Counted from the first letter of the stretch, positions 1 through 9,158 are shown. The stretch is 64,000 bases of DNA from CAXXOK01 sp964584315 (GCA_964584315.1 CAZOZO010000001.1:84225-148224); one strand, 5' to 3'. The notes: a model not told the origin generated them from the sequence alone. Made by a program: numbers and translations.

Positions 1-970
1 GCCAGCGGGTGATCAGGCTGGGCGGAACGGGCTGCGCGCCCACATGCATCAACCGCCACTGGCCAAGCTGGTAGTCAGAAAGCTTTACATCGCCGCGCTC
101 GATGCTGTCGAGGATGTCCTGCACCCACGGCACCAGCAGCCACACGATGGTCGCCTTCTCGTCGGATACAGCCTGAAGCACCCACTCCGGCTTGACGCCG
201 CGCAGCAGCACGGCTTTGCTGCCAGCCAGCAAACTGCCGAACCAGTGCATCTTGGCGCCGGTGTGGTACAGCGGGGGAATGCAGAGGAACACATCGTCCT
301 TGCCCTGGCTGTGGTGGTGCTGCTCGGTCAGGCAGGCGCTCACCAGCGCACTCTGGCTGTGCAAAATGGCCTTGGGGAAGCCTGTCGTGCCGGATGAGAA
401 GTAGATGGCCGCGTCATCATCCTCCAAAAGCTCCACCGCTGGCGCGGTCGTGCTGGCGTAGACAATAAAGCGCTCCATGTTGTCCGCAAAATCGGGCGTG
501 TCGTCGCCTACGTAAAAGAAGTGGCGGATATGATCCAGCCGCTTCATCACCTGTGACACGCGGCCGACGAACTCCGGCCCCAGCAACAGCACCGTCGCAT
601 CCGACAGATCAAGGCAGTAGGCGATCTCCTCGGCGGTATAGCGGAAGTTCATGGGCACGGCCAGCGCGCCGGTCTTGAGCACGCCGAAGTAAAGGGGCAG
701 CCACTCGATGCAGTTCATCAGCAAAATAGCCACCTTGTCGCCCTTTTTGACCCCGCGGGAGAGCAGCAGGTTGGCAAAACGGTTGGCGCGGCGGTCAAAC
801 TCGCGCCATGTAAGCTCGCGACGGTACTTGCCGCCGGAGGAGGACTCGATCAGGCTATATTCACGCCAGGTGACGGTATGGTCGGGCTGCAGCGCGGGGT
901 TGATCTCCACCAGCGCGACCTCGTCGGGCTTGACGCGCGCATTTTTCTCAAGCAAGTCGGTAATCACCAT
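1..970 (-). CDS. AMP-dependent acyl-CoA synthetase, C-terminus cut by window edge
   Basis: This frame is open from an ATG at 970 to the window edge and gives the first 323 residues of a protein of the acyl-adenylate-forming family, usually 500-560 residues long. Around residue 190 it has the family P-loop YFSSGTTGFPKA, followed by the IPPLYHTGA stretch typical of long-chain fatty acyl-CoA ligases. Such enzymes activate a carboxylic acid, usually a fatty acid, with ATP and then CoA. The ribosome site AGGGGAGGAAAACGAC precedes the ATG. It has its own near-perfect promoter (1015-1043), so it is transcribed apart from the rpe operon upstream. The substrate cannot be told because the C-terminal lid domain is missing from the window. 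Confidence 0.88.
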   Translation of the reverse strand, partial: MVITDLLEKNARVKPDEVALVEINPALQPDHTVTWREYSLIESSSGGKYRRELTWREFDRRANRFANLLLSRGVKKGDKVAILLMNCIEWLPLYFGVLKTGALAVPMNFRYTAEEIAYCLDLSDATVLLLGPEFVGRVSQVMKRLDHIRHFFYVGDDTPDFADNMERFIVYASTTAPAVELLEDDDAAIYFSSGTTGFPKAILHSQSALVSACLTEQHHHSQGKDDVFLCIPPLYHTGAKMHWFGSLLAGSKAVLLRGVKPEWVLQAVSDEKATIVWLLVPWVQDILDSIERGDVKLSDYQLGQWRLMHVGAQPVPPSLITRW

Positions 971-1014
971 GTCGTTTTCCTCCCCTGTGGAGCACAAAAT
1001 GAGCATTTGCCATG

Positions 1015-1043
1015 ATTATACGGCAGGGCGGAAACGTTGTCAA
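1015..1043 (-). promoter_or_regulatory. Consensus sigma-A promoter of the acyl-CoA synthetase gene
   Basis: Read on the minus strand, TTGACA (1038-1043) and TATAAT (1015-1020) are separated by exactly 17 bases. Both hexamers match the consensus fully. The expected transcript start, near 1008, lies about 38 bases before the ATG at 970. Confidence 0.85.
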
Positions 1044-1173
1044 TGCGAGTGGGCATCGGCGGACAGGCGATACAGCGAAAGAACGGCCCGCAAAGCCGGT
1101 CGCAGGCTATTGCCCGAGTGCCGGGGCCATCACAGCGCAGCGGATGGATGTGCAGGTTGCTTCATGTTTATGC

Positions 1174-1203
1174 AAAATGCCGCCAAGGCCATGCCAAGGC
1201 GGC
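1174..1203 (-). terminator. Probable terminator of the priA-rpe operon
   Basis: On the minus strand, about 85 bases after the rpe stop, GCCGCC and GGCGGC pair around a further GGC/GCC step with a small internal loop, and the hairpin is followed by ATTTTGC. The T run is short, so this is only a moderate candidate. The rest of the 318-bp gap between rpe and the acyl-CoA synthetase shows nothing else apart from the promoter at 1015-1043. Confidence 0.4.
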
Positions 1204-1288
1204 GAGAGGCGAGCGCAAGCCACAGATTGCCCAACGTAACGCGGCAGAAGCAGGATTCGACGAATATGGGCTTAGGACCAAGCATAAG

Positions 1289-1921
1289 CTATATCGCGTG
1301 CACCGCGGCAACCAGTGCCGCAGCGTCCGGCACCTTGAAAAATGTGGTGCCCATGACCAGCGTATCCGCCCCCGCATCGACTAAATGCGGCGCGTTGTCA
1401 AGGTTCACGCCGCCGTCCACCTCGATCTCGCCTGCAAAACCCATTTCGCGCAGGGCGCGTATCTTATCGTACATAGCAGGGTTGAGCGCCTGCCCGCCAA
1501 AGCCGGGCTCCACCGTCATGACCAGCACCAGGTCGAGGCTGGGCAAAATGGCCCGCAGAGTGTCCGCCGGGGTACTGGGGCGCAGCGATGCGCCCGCTCG
1601 CAGGCCCAGCGTGCGGATGCGCGCGATGGACTCGGCAAAGTGCTCCGCCTCCACATGCACGGTGATGCCGCTTGCGCCGTTTTCAGCAAAAACATCCACG
1701 TATTGCAGCGGGTCGATCAGCATCAGGTGTACATCGAAGTACATGGCCACTTCAGCCTTCATGTCCCTGAGCAACTGCGGGCCAAAGGAGATGTTGGGCA
1801 CAAAAACGCCGTCCATCACGTCGAAGTGCACATAGTCCGCGCCTGTATCCCGTATCCTGCGGGCAGCCTCGCCCATGCGCATGGTATCCGCCGCTAAAAT
1901 CGACGGGGCGATCTTACTCAT
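1289..1921 (-). CDS. rpe: Ribulose-phosphate 3-epimerase
   Basis: This 210-residue protein interconverts ribulose 5-phosphate and xylulose 5-phosphate in the pentose phosphate pathway. It is a full-length TIM barrel. The N-terminus has IAPSILAAD, the metal and acid-base residues sit in HFDVMDG (His32, Asp34) and DVHLM (His65), the flexible loop is VEPGFGGQ (about 138-144), and EVDGGV supplies Asp169. The C-terminus is about 10 residues shorter than many homologues but holds the phosphate-binding VMGTTFF. Its start overlaps the end of rsgA by 8 bases, so it is the last gene of the operon read from priA. The rsgA-rpe pairing is common in Firmicutes. Confidence 0.96.
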   Translation of the reverse strand: MSKIAPSILAADTMRMGEAARRIRDTGADYVHFDVMDGVFVPNISFGPQLLRDMKAEVAMYFDVHLMLIDPLQYVDVFAENGASGITVHVEAEHFAESIARIRTLGLRAGASLRPSTPADTLRAILPSLDLVLVMTVEPGFGGQALNPAMYDKIRALREMGFAGEIEVDGGVNLDNAPHLVDAGADTLVMGTTFFKVPDAAALVAAVHAI

Positions 1922-2804
1922 ACCGTTTCCTCCACGCTTCCTTGACTTTGGCGAGCAGCTGGTGGTAGCGCGCGACGCGCGCGGCGGACAATTCGCCCGC
2001 GCGGGCGGCCTCCAGCGCCGCGCAGCCCGGCTCGCTCAGGTGGTAGCAGGGCTGAAAGTGACACAGCCCCTCATAGGGCGCAAAATCCGGATAAAAGCTT
2101 TTGAGCTCCACTGGATCCATGCGATCCCACAGATCCAACAGACTGAAGCCCGCGGTATCAAGCACCTGAAAGCCGTTCTGCGTATACAGCTCGGCGTGGC
2201 GGGTGGTGTTTTTGCCGCGCTCGATCTTGCGGCTCATCTCGCCCGAGGCGAGCGAGAGACCCGTGATGGCGCTCAACAGCGTGCTCTTGCCCACGGCGCT
2301 CTGCCCCGCGAAGCAACAGATGCCCTCGCGCAGCACGCTTGCGAGCGCATCAAGTCCATCGCCCCGCTGCGCGCTCACGGCCAGCACAGGCGCATCCGCG
2401 TGTGCATACTCCGCGCGCAGGGTATCCGCGAGGGTTTCGTCCAAGTCGCATTTATTGACAACGATCACCGGCGCGATGCGCTGCCGCCGCGCCAGCACCA
2501 GCATGGTATCCAGCAGCAGGTAATCCGGCTCCGGCTTGGGGGCAAGCACGAACACAAGATGCCCGATGTTGGCGACCGGCGGGCGGATCAATTCATTGCC
2601 ACGGGGAAGGATAGCCTCGATCCAGCCGTGCTCCTCACCCAGGGGCGGGGTAAAGGTAATGCGGTCGCCCACCAACGGGGTGATACCCCGCTTGCGGAAT
2701 ACGCCGCGCGCCCGTAGCACATGGACACCGCCCCGCGCGTCGCGCGCATAATAGAAGCCACCCACGCCACGCACGATCACGGCCTGTTCACTCTGGGCGC
2801 TCAT
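1914..2804 (-). CDS. rsgA: Ribosome small-subunit GTPase RsgA
   Basis: This 296-residue circularly permuted GTPase checks maturation of the 30S ribosomal subunit. An N-terminal OB-fold (about residues 5-70) is followed by G motifs in permuted order: VVNKCDL (G4), SAQRG (G5), GQSAVGKST (G1 P-loop) and DTAGF (G3). The C-terminal zinc knuckle reads CHFQPCYHLSEPGC with the expected Cys and His spacing. The start overlaps the stop of the kinase gene upstream by 4 bases, so translation is probably coupled. Length and motif order fit RsgA (YloQ) exactly. Being encoded next to a PrkC-type kinase is the usual Firmicute arrangement, and RsgA is a reported target of this kinase in Bacillus. Confidence 0.97.
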   Translation of the reverse strand: MSAQSEQAVIVRGVGGFYYARDARGGVHVLRARGVFRKRGITPLVGDRITFTPPLGEEHGWIEAILPRGNELIRPPVANIGHLVFVLAPKPEPDYLLLDTMLVLARRQRIAPVIVVNKCDLDETLADTLRAEYAHADAPVLAVSAQRGDGLDALASVLREGICCFAGQSAVGKSTLLSAITGLSLASGEMSRKIERGKNTTRHAELYTQNGFQVLDTAGFSLLDLWDRMDPVELKSFYPDFAPYEGLCHFQPCYHLSEPGCAALEAARAGELSAARVARYHQLLAKVKEAWRKRYE

Positions 2805-4687
2805 TGCAGGGTCACTTCCTGCTCCGCGATCAGCTCGCCGTTCACATACGCGCGGCAGGGGAGAGGGCCGGACAGGCTGGAGCTGACGGGGATGATGATG
2901 GCGTAGGCATCACCCGGGTTGGTCATGCCGCTGTACTGCTCGACTTCTTCGCCGTCTTCCACGAGCGTCACGCGCAGCGGTACGCTCTGGCTGCCCGCAG
3001 GCACGTCCACCGTTATTTCCGCATGGAAAGCCTTGCCCTTGATGCCGATGGTGATCGTGACCTGCGTGTCGAGCACCGCCATGGTGCCCGCCGCGGGGCT
3101 CTGCGCCAGCACCGTGCCGATGGCGTCGTCCGATACGGCCTCGCCATACTCCACCTTGCCCACGGAGAGGTTGCTCTCCTTGAGGAGTTTCAGGGCGTCG
3201 TCATAGGTCTGTTTGGACAGGTCGGGCACGAGGGTGCTGCCGCCCGATACGGTCACTTCGATCTCCTGCCCCAGCACGCAGGGGTTGCCCGCAATCGGGT
3301 TCTGGCCGATCACGGTATCGACGGCCTCTGTGGAGGGACTCTTGAACACCACCATGCTAAGGCCCATCTCCTTGAGCTTGGCGGTCGCGTCCGCACGGCT
3401 CAGGCCCATCAGATCCGGTGTGGTCAGCTGCGTGGGGCCAAGGCTCACGGTCACGACCACGCTGTCTCCCTTGCTCATGTCCGAATCGGCCTCGGGCGTT
3501 TGCGATATCACGGTGCCCGCGGGGGCTTGGTCGTGGTAGACCTCGTTCTGCTGCCAGTTGAGACCCTCGCGCTTGACCAGCGCCTGCGCCTCGGTCACGG
3601 TAAGGCCTACCAGATCGGGCGCGATGGCACTGTCGGTCACATTGCGCACGATGCTGACCACGCCGATCACCAGCGCGAAAAACACCATGACGCCGGTTGC
3701 GACGGTAAGCCCCGCAGAGATGCGCTTGCGACGCTTCAAAAGGGCCCTCATGCGCGCGGTCTGGCTGCCCGCACCCTGACGCTGCGGGGGCATGGCGGGG
3801 CGAGGCTTGACGGGCTGCTGGGGGCCGGGCATGGGTGCGCGCTCCGGCGTGGAGGTAGCGTCCTCCTTGCCCTCCTTGGCTTTCAGCAGCGCATCGGCCA
3901 TTTCGCGGGCGGACTGATAGCGCTTTTTGGGCGATTTTTCCAACGCGCGCATGAGCACCGATATCACGGCGGGCGGCACGCTGGGGTTAAAGTCGGTCAC
4001 GGGCGGCGGCGCGGCGTTGATCTGCTGCATGGCCACCGATACGGGCGTATCGCCCACGAACGGTACACGCCCGGTGAGCATCTCATAGAGCACGATACCG
4101 GTAGAGTAGATATCGCTGGTGGCTTCCACCACACTGCCGGTGGCCTGCTCGGGCGAGGAATAGTGCACCGAGCCTACCACCGTATCGCCCTTGCTGATGG
4201 TAAAAGCGTTGGTCATGCGCGCAATGCCGAAATCCGCCACCTTAATGTGGCCATCCGCATTGACGAGCACGTTCTGCGGTTTGATATCGCGGTGGATGAT
4301 GCCGTTTTCATGCGCGTGTTGCAAGGCGCTCAAAATGCGCACCGTGATCTGAATGGCCGTGTTCGTGTTGAGCTGGCCGCGCTTTTGAATGATCTCCTTC
4401 AGCGTGCTACCGCTGACATACTCCAGCACCAGATAGCGGAACTCGCCCTCCACACCCACATCCAGGAGGTTTACGATATTGTGATGCGACATAAGGCTCG
4501 CCGCCTGCGCCTCGCGCTGGAAGCGTTCGAGAAATTCCTTGTCGCTGTTGTACTCGGATTTCAGGATTTTGATGGCGACGCTGTGGCCCGTACGGATATC
4601 CACCGCGCGGTACACCAGCGACATGCCGCCCTGGCCGATGAAATCCACCAGCTTATAGCGGTCGGCAAACACCATGCCTTTCATCAT
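2801..4687 (-). CDS. prkC: Serine/threonine kinase with three PASTA domains (PrkC/PknB type)
   Basis: This 628-residue membrane kinase senses cell-wall fragments and phosphorylates growth and wall-synthesis proteins. The kinase domain (about 10-270) has the glycine loop GQGGMSLVYRA, Lys40, HRDIKPQNV with Asp134, and DFGIAR with Asp152. A proline-rich linker precedes one membrane segment (about 325-347). Outside are three PASTA repeats (about 356-418, 422-490 and 492-560), each with the PDLxGLT- or P-type signature, and a C-terminal beta-rich tail of about 65 residues. The gene overlaps the phosphatase by 4 bases, the classic kinase-phosphatase pair. The start is one of several close Met codons (ATGATGAAAGGCATG), so it is uncertain by four residues. 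Confidence 0.96.
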   Translation of the reverse strand: MMKGMVFADRYKLVDFIGQGGMSLVYRAVDIRTGHSVAIKILKSEYNSDKEFLERFQREAQAASLMSHHNIVNLLDVGVEGEFRYLVLEYVSGSTLKEIIQKRGQLNTNTAIQITVRILSALQHAHENGIIHRDIKPQNVLVNADGHIKVADFGIARMTNAFTISKGDTVVGSVHYSSPEQATGSVVEATSDIYSTGIVLYEMLTGRVPFVGDTPVSVAMQQINAAPPPVTDFNPSVPPAVISVLMRALEKSPKKRYQSAREMADALLKAKEGKEDATSTPERAPMPGPQQPVKPRPAMPPQRQGAGSQTARMRALLKRRKRISAGLTVATGVMVFFALVIGVVSIVRNVTDSAIAPDLVGLTVTEAQALVKREGLNWQQNEVYHDQAPAGTVISQTPEADSDMSKGDSVVVTVSLGPTQLTTPDLMGLSRADATAKLKEMGLSMVVFKSPSTEAVDTVIGQNPIAGNPCVLGQEIEVTVSGGSTLVPDLSKQTYDDALKLLKESNLSVGKVEYGEAVSDDAIGTVLAQSPAAGTMAVLDTQVTITIGIKGKAFHAEITVDVPAGSQSVPLRVTLVEDGEEVEQYSGMTNPGDAYAIIIPVSSSLSGPLPCRAYVNGELIAEQEVTLQ

Positions 4688-5394
4688 CCAGCGCTCACCT
4701 CCGTCACGCAGCCCAGCACAAGGCTCACGTTATCGTGGCCGCCGTGCGCCAGCGCCAGCTCCAGAAGCTTGTCTGCCGCGCGCTCGCCCTCCAGCGAGGC
4801 CAGCGTTTCGGCGATCTCTGCGTCCTCCAGCATGTTGTAGAGACCGTCGGAACAGATAAGCCATACGTCGCCAGTTTGCTTTTCCACACGCAAAAGATCG
4901 GGTTCGACAGCGGGGTCGGTACCCAGCGCGCGGGTAATTACACTGCGGTAGGGGTGCGTCTTGGCCATCTCCGGGGTGATCACGCGGTTGCGCACCAGTT
5001 CCGCCACAACGCTGTGATCGTCAGTGCGGCAAGCAAGCGCGCCATCGCGGAAGAGATAGGCGCGACTGTCGCCCACATGGCCGATGAGCATCTCCGTGCG
5101 GCCTTCCCACAGCATGGTGAGCGTGGTGCCCATGCCAGCCAGGGCCAACTCGTGCCGCTGCATGTCGAAAATGCGGCGGTTGGCGGCCTCGATGCTGATG
5201 CGCAGGGAGTTTTCTTCCGGCGTTTTGCCTTGCAGCACATTGCGCACCACCTGCACAGCGATGCGGCTTGCCGTTTCGCCGCCGCGGTGGCCACCCATGC
5301 CGTCGGCCACGCCATACAGGTTATGCGCCACCAGCAGTGAATCCTGATTGGAGGGGCGCACAAGCCCTTTGTGCGTCTTGGCATAAATCAGCAT
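4684..5394 (-). CDS. prpC: PP2C-family serine/threonine phosphatase (PrpC/Stp)
   Basis: This 236-residue cytosolic phosphatase removes phosphates placed by the PASTA kinase encoded next to it. It has all PP2C metal-binding motifs: RPSNQDS near residue 15, GVADGMGGHRGGE (Asp31), HVGDSRAYL, CSDGLYNML and HGGHDNVSLV. The ATG follows GGAGGGTCGCC. Its stop overlaps the kinase start (ATGA). About 40 bases separate it from rlmN upstream, the widest gap in the stretch from rlmN to rpe. The length is typical for Stp/PrpC. Confidence 0.96.
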   Translation of the reverse strand: MLIYAKTHKGLVRPSNQDSLLVAHNLYGVADGMGGHRGGETASRIAVQVVRNVLQGKTPEENSLRISIEAANRRIFDMQRHELALAGMGTTLTMLWEGRTEMLIGHVGDSRAYLFRDGALACRTDDHSVVAELVRNRVITPEMAKTHPYRSVITRALGTDPAVEPDLLRVEKQTGDVWLICSDGLYNMLEDAEIAETLASLEGERAADKLLELALAHGGHDNVSLVLGCVTEVSAG

Positions 5395-5436
5395 GGCGAC
5401 CCTCCTTCACGATGGATTTTTGGGCTGGAAAGAACC

Positions 5437-6507
5437 TCAGGTGTTGATGATATCAGCTTTTTGAGCTTCTTTCAAGTGCTGGTTGCGAAGTTGGCCGCAC
5501 GCGCCCGCAATGTCCGCGCCCATTTCGCGGCGCACGGTGGCGGAGACATGCAACGCCTCCAGCGTATCCAGGAAGGTTTGCACCGCGCGCGGCGAGGCGG
5601 GCGCAAGACTGCGCTCGTCCACACGGTTGAGCGGGATCAGGTTGACGTGGCACTGCAGGCCGGAGACGAGGTGCGCCAGTTCCCGCGCATGAGCCGGGGT
5701 ACTGTTGAGCCCGTCGATCAGCGCGTACTCAAACACCACGCGGCGGCCCGTCTGCTTCACATACTCGCGCACGGAGGCCATCAGTTCGCCAATGGGGTAG
5801 CGGCTTGCGATGGGCATGATGCGGCGGCGGATCTCGTCGTTGGGCGCGTGCAGCGAGATGCTCAACGTGATGGGCAGCCCCTCGCCCGCAAGCTGGCGGA
5901 TGCGGGGCACGATGCCGCAAGTGCTGACCGATATGGCGCGCAGGCTGATGTTGAGCCCATCCGCATGGTTGATGAGGCGCAGGAAACGCACGACGTTCTC
6001 ATAGTTGTCCAGCGGCTCGCCGCTGCCCATGAGCACAACGTGGCTTACCTTGCCTGCTACGCCAAGGTAGCGGTTGGCCAGCAGCACCTGCGCGAGCATC
6101 TCGCCCGCGCTCAGGCTGCGAACACAGCCGTTGAGCGTGCTGGCACAGAAGGCGCAGCCCATTTTGCACCCCACCTGGGTGGAGATGCACAGGCTGTAGC
6201 CGTAGTGGTACTGCATCAGCACGCTTTCGACGATGTTGCCGTCCGCGCAGGCATTGAGGAATTTGACGGTCTTGTCCTTTTGCGAGGGGAAGCTCTGGTG
6301 CAGGCGCAGGGGCAGGTCATAGGCCTTGGCTGCAAGCGTCTCGCGCAGGGTTTTGGGCAAGTTGCTCATGTCTATGAAGCTTACGCCGCGGTGCAGCCAC
6401 GTAAAGATCTGCCTGGCACGGAAAGCGGGCTCGCCAAGCTCCGTGAGGAACGCGCCGAGCTCCGCCATGTCCATATCGAGCAGAATGGGTTTGTCCGCCA
6501 TGGTCAT
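5437..6507 (-). CDS. rlmN: Dual-specificity rRNA/tRNA adenine-C2 methyltransferase RlmN
   Basis: This 356-residue radical-SAM enzyme methylates C2 of A2503 in 23S rRNA and of A37 in some tRNAs. The iron-sulphur cluster motif CxxxCxxC is at Cys114, Cys118 and Cys121 (CKMGCAFC). The GSGEPLDNYENVVRFL stretch binds SAM, and the C-terminal Cys337 (ADIAGACGQL) fits the methyl-transfer cysteine. This context and the lack of extra resistance markers fit housekeeping RlmN rather than Cfr. It overlaps rsmB by 4 bases, so the two rRNA methyltransferases are translationally coupled. Confidence 0.96.
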   Translation of the reverse strand: MTMADKPILLDMDMAELGAFLTELGEPAFRARQIFTWLHRGVSFIDMSNLPKTLRETLAAKAYDLPLRLHQSFPSQKDKTVKFLNACADGNIVESVLMQYHYGYSLCISTQVGCKMGCAFCASTLNGCVRSLSAGEMLAQVLLANRYLGVAGKVSHVVLMGSGEPLDNYENVVRFLRLINHADGLNISLRAISVSTCGIVPRIRQLAGEGLPITLSISLHAPNDEIRRRIMPIASRYPIGELMASVREYVKQTGRRVVFEYALIDGLNSTPAHARELAHLVSGLQCHVNLIPLNRVDERSLAPASPRAVQTFLDTLEALHVSATVRREMGADIAGACGQLRNQHLKEAQKADIINT

Positions 6508-9158
6508 GCCCTCGCCTTGCGCATGCGCGCGATGAAGAACCCCTCCACCCCGTCGCGGTGCGCGAACAGCTGCAAACCGCTCTCCGTGTACTGACTGCGG
6601 ATGTCCTCGGGGTAGGTGGCGGGCAGCGGCGCGAGGCTGAACTCAGGATGCGCCGCGAGGAATGCCTGCACCTGTTGCGCGTTTTCCTCCGGCAGGATGG
6701 AACAGGTGCTGTACACCAGCGTGCCGCCGGGCTTCACATAGGCGCACAGGGTATTGAGCAGTTTCTTCTGGTTCTCCACGATGGGCTCGATGTCGGTCTC
6801 CTTCAAGCGGTACTTGAGATCCGGCTTCTCAGTGAGCACGCCCAGCCCGGTGCAGGGCGCATCCAGCAGCACACCGTCCATCATGCCGTCAAAATCGGGC
6901 TTGGGCTCGGCCGCGTCGCGGATAGAGATGCGCAGGTTTTCCAGCCGCAGGCGGCGCTGGGCGGATTCCAGCAGCAGTGCGCGCTTCTCGTGCAGCTCCC
7001 AGGCGAATACGCGGCCCGTGTTCTGCATGGTCTCGGCCATATAGCAGGCCTTGCCTCCGGGGGCCGCGCATGCATCCAGCACGCGCATGCCGGGCTTCAC
7101 CTGCATGACCTCGGCGGCCAACATGCTGCTCTGCCCCTGAATGGAGAAGTTACCGTCGCGATAGTCGTTATCCAGCGCGATCTCGCTGGCACCGCCGATC
7201 AGGTAGGCGTGCGGGGCCAGCCCGCGCCGCCACGACCATGCCTTGGTGCTGAGCAGCGCCTCAAAGGCCTCGTCGCTGAACTTCATCATATTGGGGCGCA
7301 GCACCATGTCGTGGCTCTGCCCGCGGTGCATGATGATCTGCTCCGCCAGTTCCTCGCCGTAGGTAGCGGTCAGTTTGTCGACCAGCCAAAGCGGCGCGCT
7401 GCCCATGATGTGCAGATAGTCGCGCAGGCCGTCCTCCCGCTTGGGCCAGGGAATCTCGTCCTTGCCGCGCACAAGGTTGCGCAGCACGGCGTTCAGGAAC
7501 CCTGCTGCACCCTCCATGCCCAGCGCGCGCGCAAGGTTTACACCCTCGTTGACGGCGGCACTGTCCGGCACGCGGTCGTGGAAGAGAATCTGGCAGGCGC
7601 TCAGCCGCAGGATATCGCGTTGCATCGGCTCGCTGGTGGGGTGATCCATCAGGCGATCAAGCGCGAAGTCGATCTGTATCTGCTGCTCAAGCGTGGAATA
7701 GACGATGCTGGTGGTGAGCCTGCGATCCGCGGGGGAGAGATGCGCCTTGGTGAGCCGATCTTGCAAAGCAAGAGAGGCATAGGCACCGCGCTCGTGCACG
7801 TCGCGCAGCACATCCAGCGCCACGCGGCGCGCGCCCGGCGTCAGGCCTGTGCGCTCGACAGGCTCAGCAGTATCCCGGAAGGGCTTGCGCTCACCGGCGC
7901 CAAAACTGGGCGCAGCCTTATAATCCCGGCGCTTGGTCATGCCATAACCGCCAGCGGGCCTGAAGGGGCGGCGCTCGCCATCACCGGCAGGGGTGTAAGG
8001 ACGTTGCACACCATCACCAGCGGGACTGAACGGACGACGTTCGCCGTTACCGGCGGGACTGAAATGACGGCGCTCACCGTCACCAGCGGGCCTGAGGGGG
8101 CGGCGCTCGCCATCACCGGCAGGCCTGAATGGACGGCGCTCACCATTATCGGCGGGATTGAAAGGACGACGCTCGCCATCACCAGCGGGCTTGAAGGGGC
8201 GACGTTCGCCGTTACCGGCGGGATTGAAGGGGCGACGTTCGCCGTTACCGGCGGGATTGAAAGGACGACGCTCACCGTCACCAGCAGGCCTGAATGGACG
8301 ACGTTCGCCGTTACCGGCGGGATTGAAAGGACGGCGCTCACCATCGCCAGCAGGTCTGAAGGGACGGCGCTCGCCATCGCCAGCAGGCTTGAAGGGGCGA
8401 CGTTCGCCGTTACCGGCGGGACTGTAAGGACGACGCTCACCATCGCCAGCGGGCTTGAAGGGGCGACGTTCGCCATCCCCAGCGGGCTTGAAAGGACGGC
8501 GTTCACCATCACCAGCAGGTCTGAAGGGACGGCGTTCGCCATCGCCAGCGGGCTTGTAAGGACGGCGCTCGCCGTTACCGGCAGGATTGAAAGGACGACG
8601 CTCACCATCACCAGCGGGCCTGAACGGACGACGTTCGCCGTTGCCAGCGGGACTGAATGGACGGCGCGCGCCATCGCCAGCGGGCTTGAAGGGGCGACGC
8701 TCACCATCGCCAGCGGGCTTGTAAGGACGGCGCTCGCCATCGCCAGCGGGCTTGAAGGGGCGACGTTCGCCGTTACCGGCGGGACTGTAAGGACGACGCT
8801 CACCATCGCCAGCGGGCTTGTAAGGACGGCGCTCGCCATCGTCAGCAGGTCTGAAGGGACGTCGTTCGCCATCGCCAGCGGGCTTGAAGGGGCGACGTTC
8901 GCCGCTACCAGCGGGACTGTAAGGATGTCGTTCGCCATCGCCAGCGGGCTTGTAAGGACGGCGCTCGCCATCGCCAGCGGGCTTGAAAGGCCGACGTTCA
9001 TCCGCGCCTGCGCCCCCTGCCGGTCTGCCGTAAGGCCGTTCGCCACCGTCGGCTCCGGCGGGCCGATAGGGCCGCTTCTCGCCTGCATTGTAAGGTTTAT
9101 GCCCCTGATAGCCGCCCTTGCCGTCGCGCCCGCCCCTGTGGTTGCCCTGATCGCTCAT
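6504..9158 (-). CDS. rsmB: 16S rRNA m5C967 methyltransferase RsmB with a long repeat-built N-terminal tail
   Basis: The last 450 or so of its 884 residues are a normal RsmB: a NusB-like RNA-binding domain (from about residue 440, RVALDVLRDVHERGAYA), then a Rossmann methyltransferase with VLDACAAPGGKACYMAE, DAPCTGLGVL and the catalytic cysteine motif YSTCSILPEE. It makes m5C967 in 16S rRNA. The first 435 residues are not part of the family. A Gly/Arg-rich leader (1-53) is followed by 32 tandem 11-residue units (54-405) of the form ERRPFKPAGDG, then a short basic linker. The frame is unbroken, and the ATG has a GAGG site and overlaps fmt (ATGA), so the tail is very likely translated. It should be disordered and basic, and could bind RNA. 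Confidence 0.95.
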   Translation of the reverse strand: MSDQGNHRGGRDGKGGYQGHKPYNAGEKRPYRPAGADGGERPYGRPAGGAGADERRPFKPAGDGERRPYKPAGDGERHPYSPAGSGERRPFKPAGDGERRPFRPADDGERRPYKPAGDGERRPYSPAGNGERRPFKPAGDGERRPYKPAGDGERRPFKPAGDGARRPFSPAGNGERRPFRPAGDGERRPFNPAGNGERRPYKPAGDGERRPFRPAGDGERRPFKPAGDGERRPFKPAGDGERRPYSPAGNGERRPFKPAGDGERRPFRPAGDGERRPFNPAGNGERRPFRPAGDGERRPFNPAGNGERRPFNPAGNGERRPFKPAGDGERRPFNPADNGERRPFRPAGDGERRPLRPAGDGERRHFSPAGNGERRPFSPAGDGVQRPYTPAGDGERRPFRPAGGYGMTKRRDYKAAPSFGAGERKPFRDTAEPVERTGLTPGARRVALDVLRDVHERGAYASLALQDRLTKAHLSPADRRLTTSIVYSTLEQQIQIDFALDRLMDHPTSEPMQRDILRLSACQILFHDRVPDSAAVNEGVNLARALGMEGAAGFLNAVLRNLVRGKDEIPWPKREDGLRDYLHIMGSAPLWLVDKLTATYGEELAEQIIMHRGQSHDMVLRPNMMKFSDEAFEALLSTKAWSWRRGLAPHAYLIGGASEIALDNDYRDGNFSIQGQSSMLAAEVMQVKPGMRVLDACAAPGGKACYMAETMQNTGRVFAWELHEKRALLLESAQRRLRLENLRISIRDAAEPKPDFDGMMDGVLLDAPCTGLGVLTEKPDLKYRLKETDIEPIVENQKKLLNTLCAYVKPGGTLVYSTCSILPEENAQQVQAFLAAHPEFSLAPLPATYPEDIRSQYTESGLQLFAHRDGVEGFFIARMRKARA
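7944..8999 (-). repeat. 32 tandem 33-bp units inside rsmB
   Basis: Thirty-two uninterrupted 33-bp direct repeats encode 11-residue units of the pattern E-R-R-P-[FY]-[KRSN]-P-A-G-[DN]-G. Variation is concentrated at unit position 6 (Lys, Arg, Asn, Ser, once Thr) and position 10 (Asp or Asn). Positions 1-4 and 7-9 are nearly fixed. Neighbouring units are often not the most alike, which suggests block duplications. Every reading frame is open across the array because the unit is a multiple of three without stops, and this produces several long false frames on both strands. Confidence 0.97.

Noticed and set aside
708..1835. A 375-codon plus-strand frame across the acyl-CoA synthetase and rpe
   Set aside because: It crosses two clear minus-strand genes and a promoter, and lacks a ribosome site and protein-like composition.
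2804..4840. A 678-codon plus-strand frame opposite the PASTA kinase
   Set aside because: It is an antisense shadow: rich in His, Arg and Gly without domains, while the minus strand encodes an intact kinase with all motifs.
7944..8999. Regular 33-bp direct repeats as a CRISPR array
   Set aside because: There are no unique spacers between units, the array is in frame inside rsmB, and no cas gene is near.
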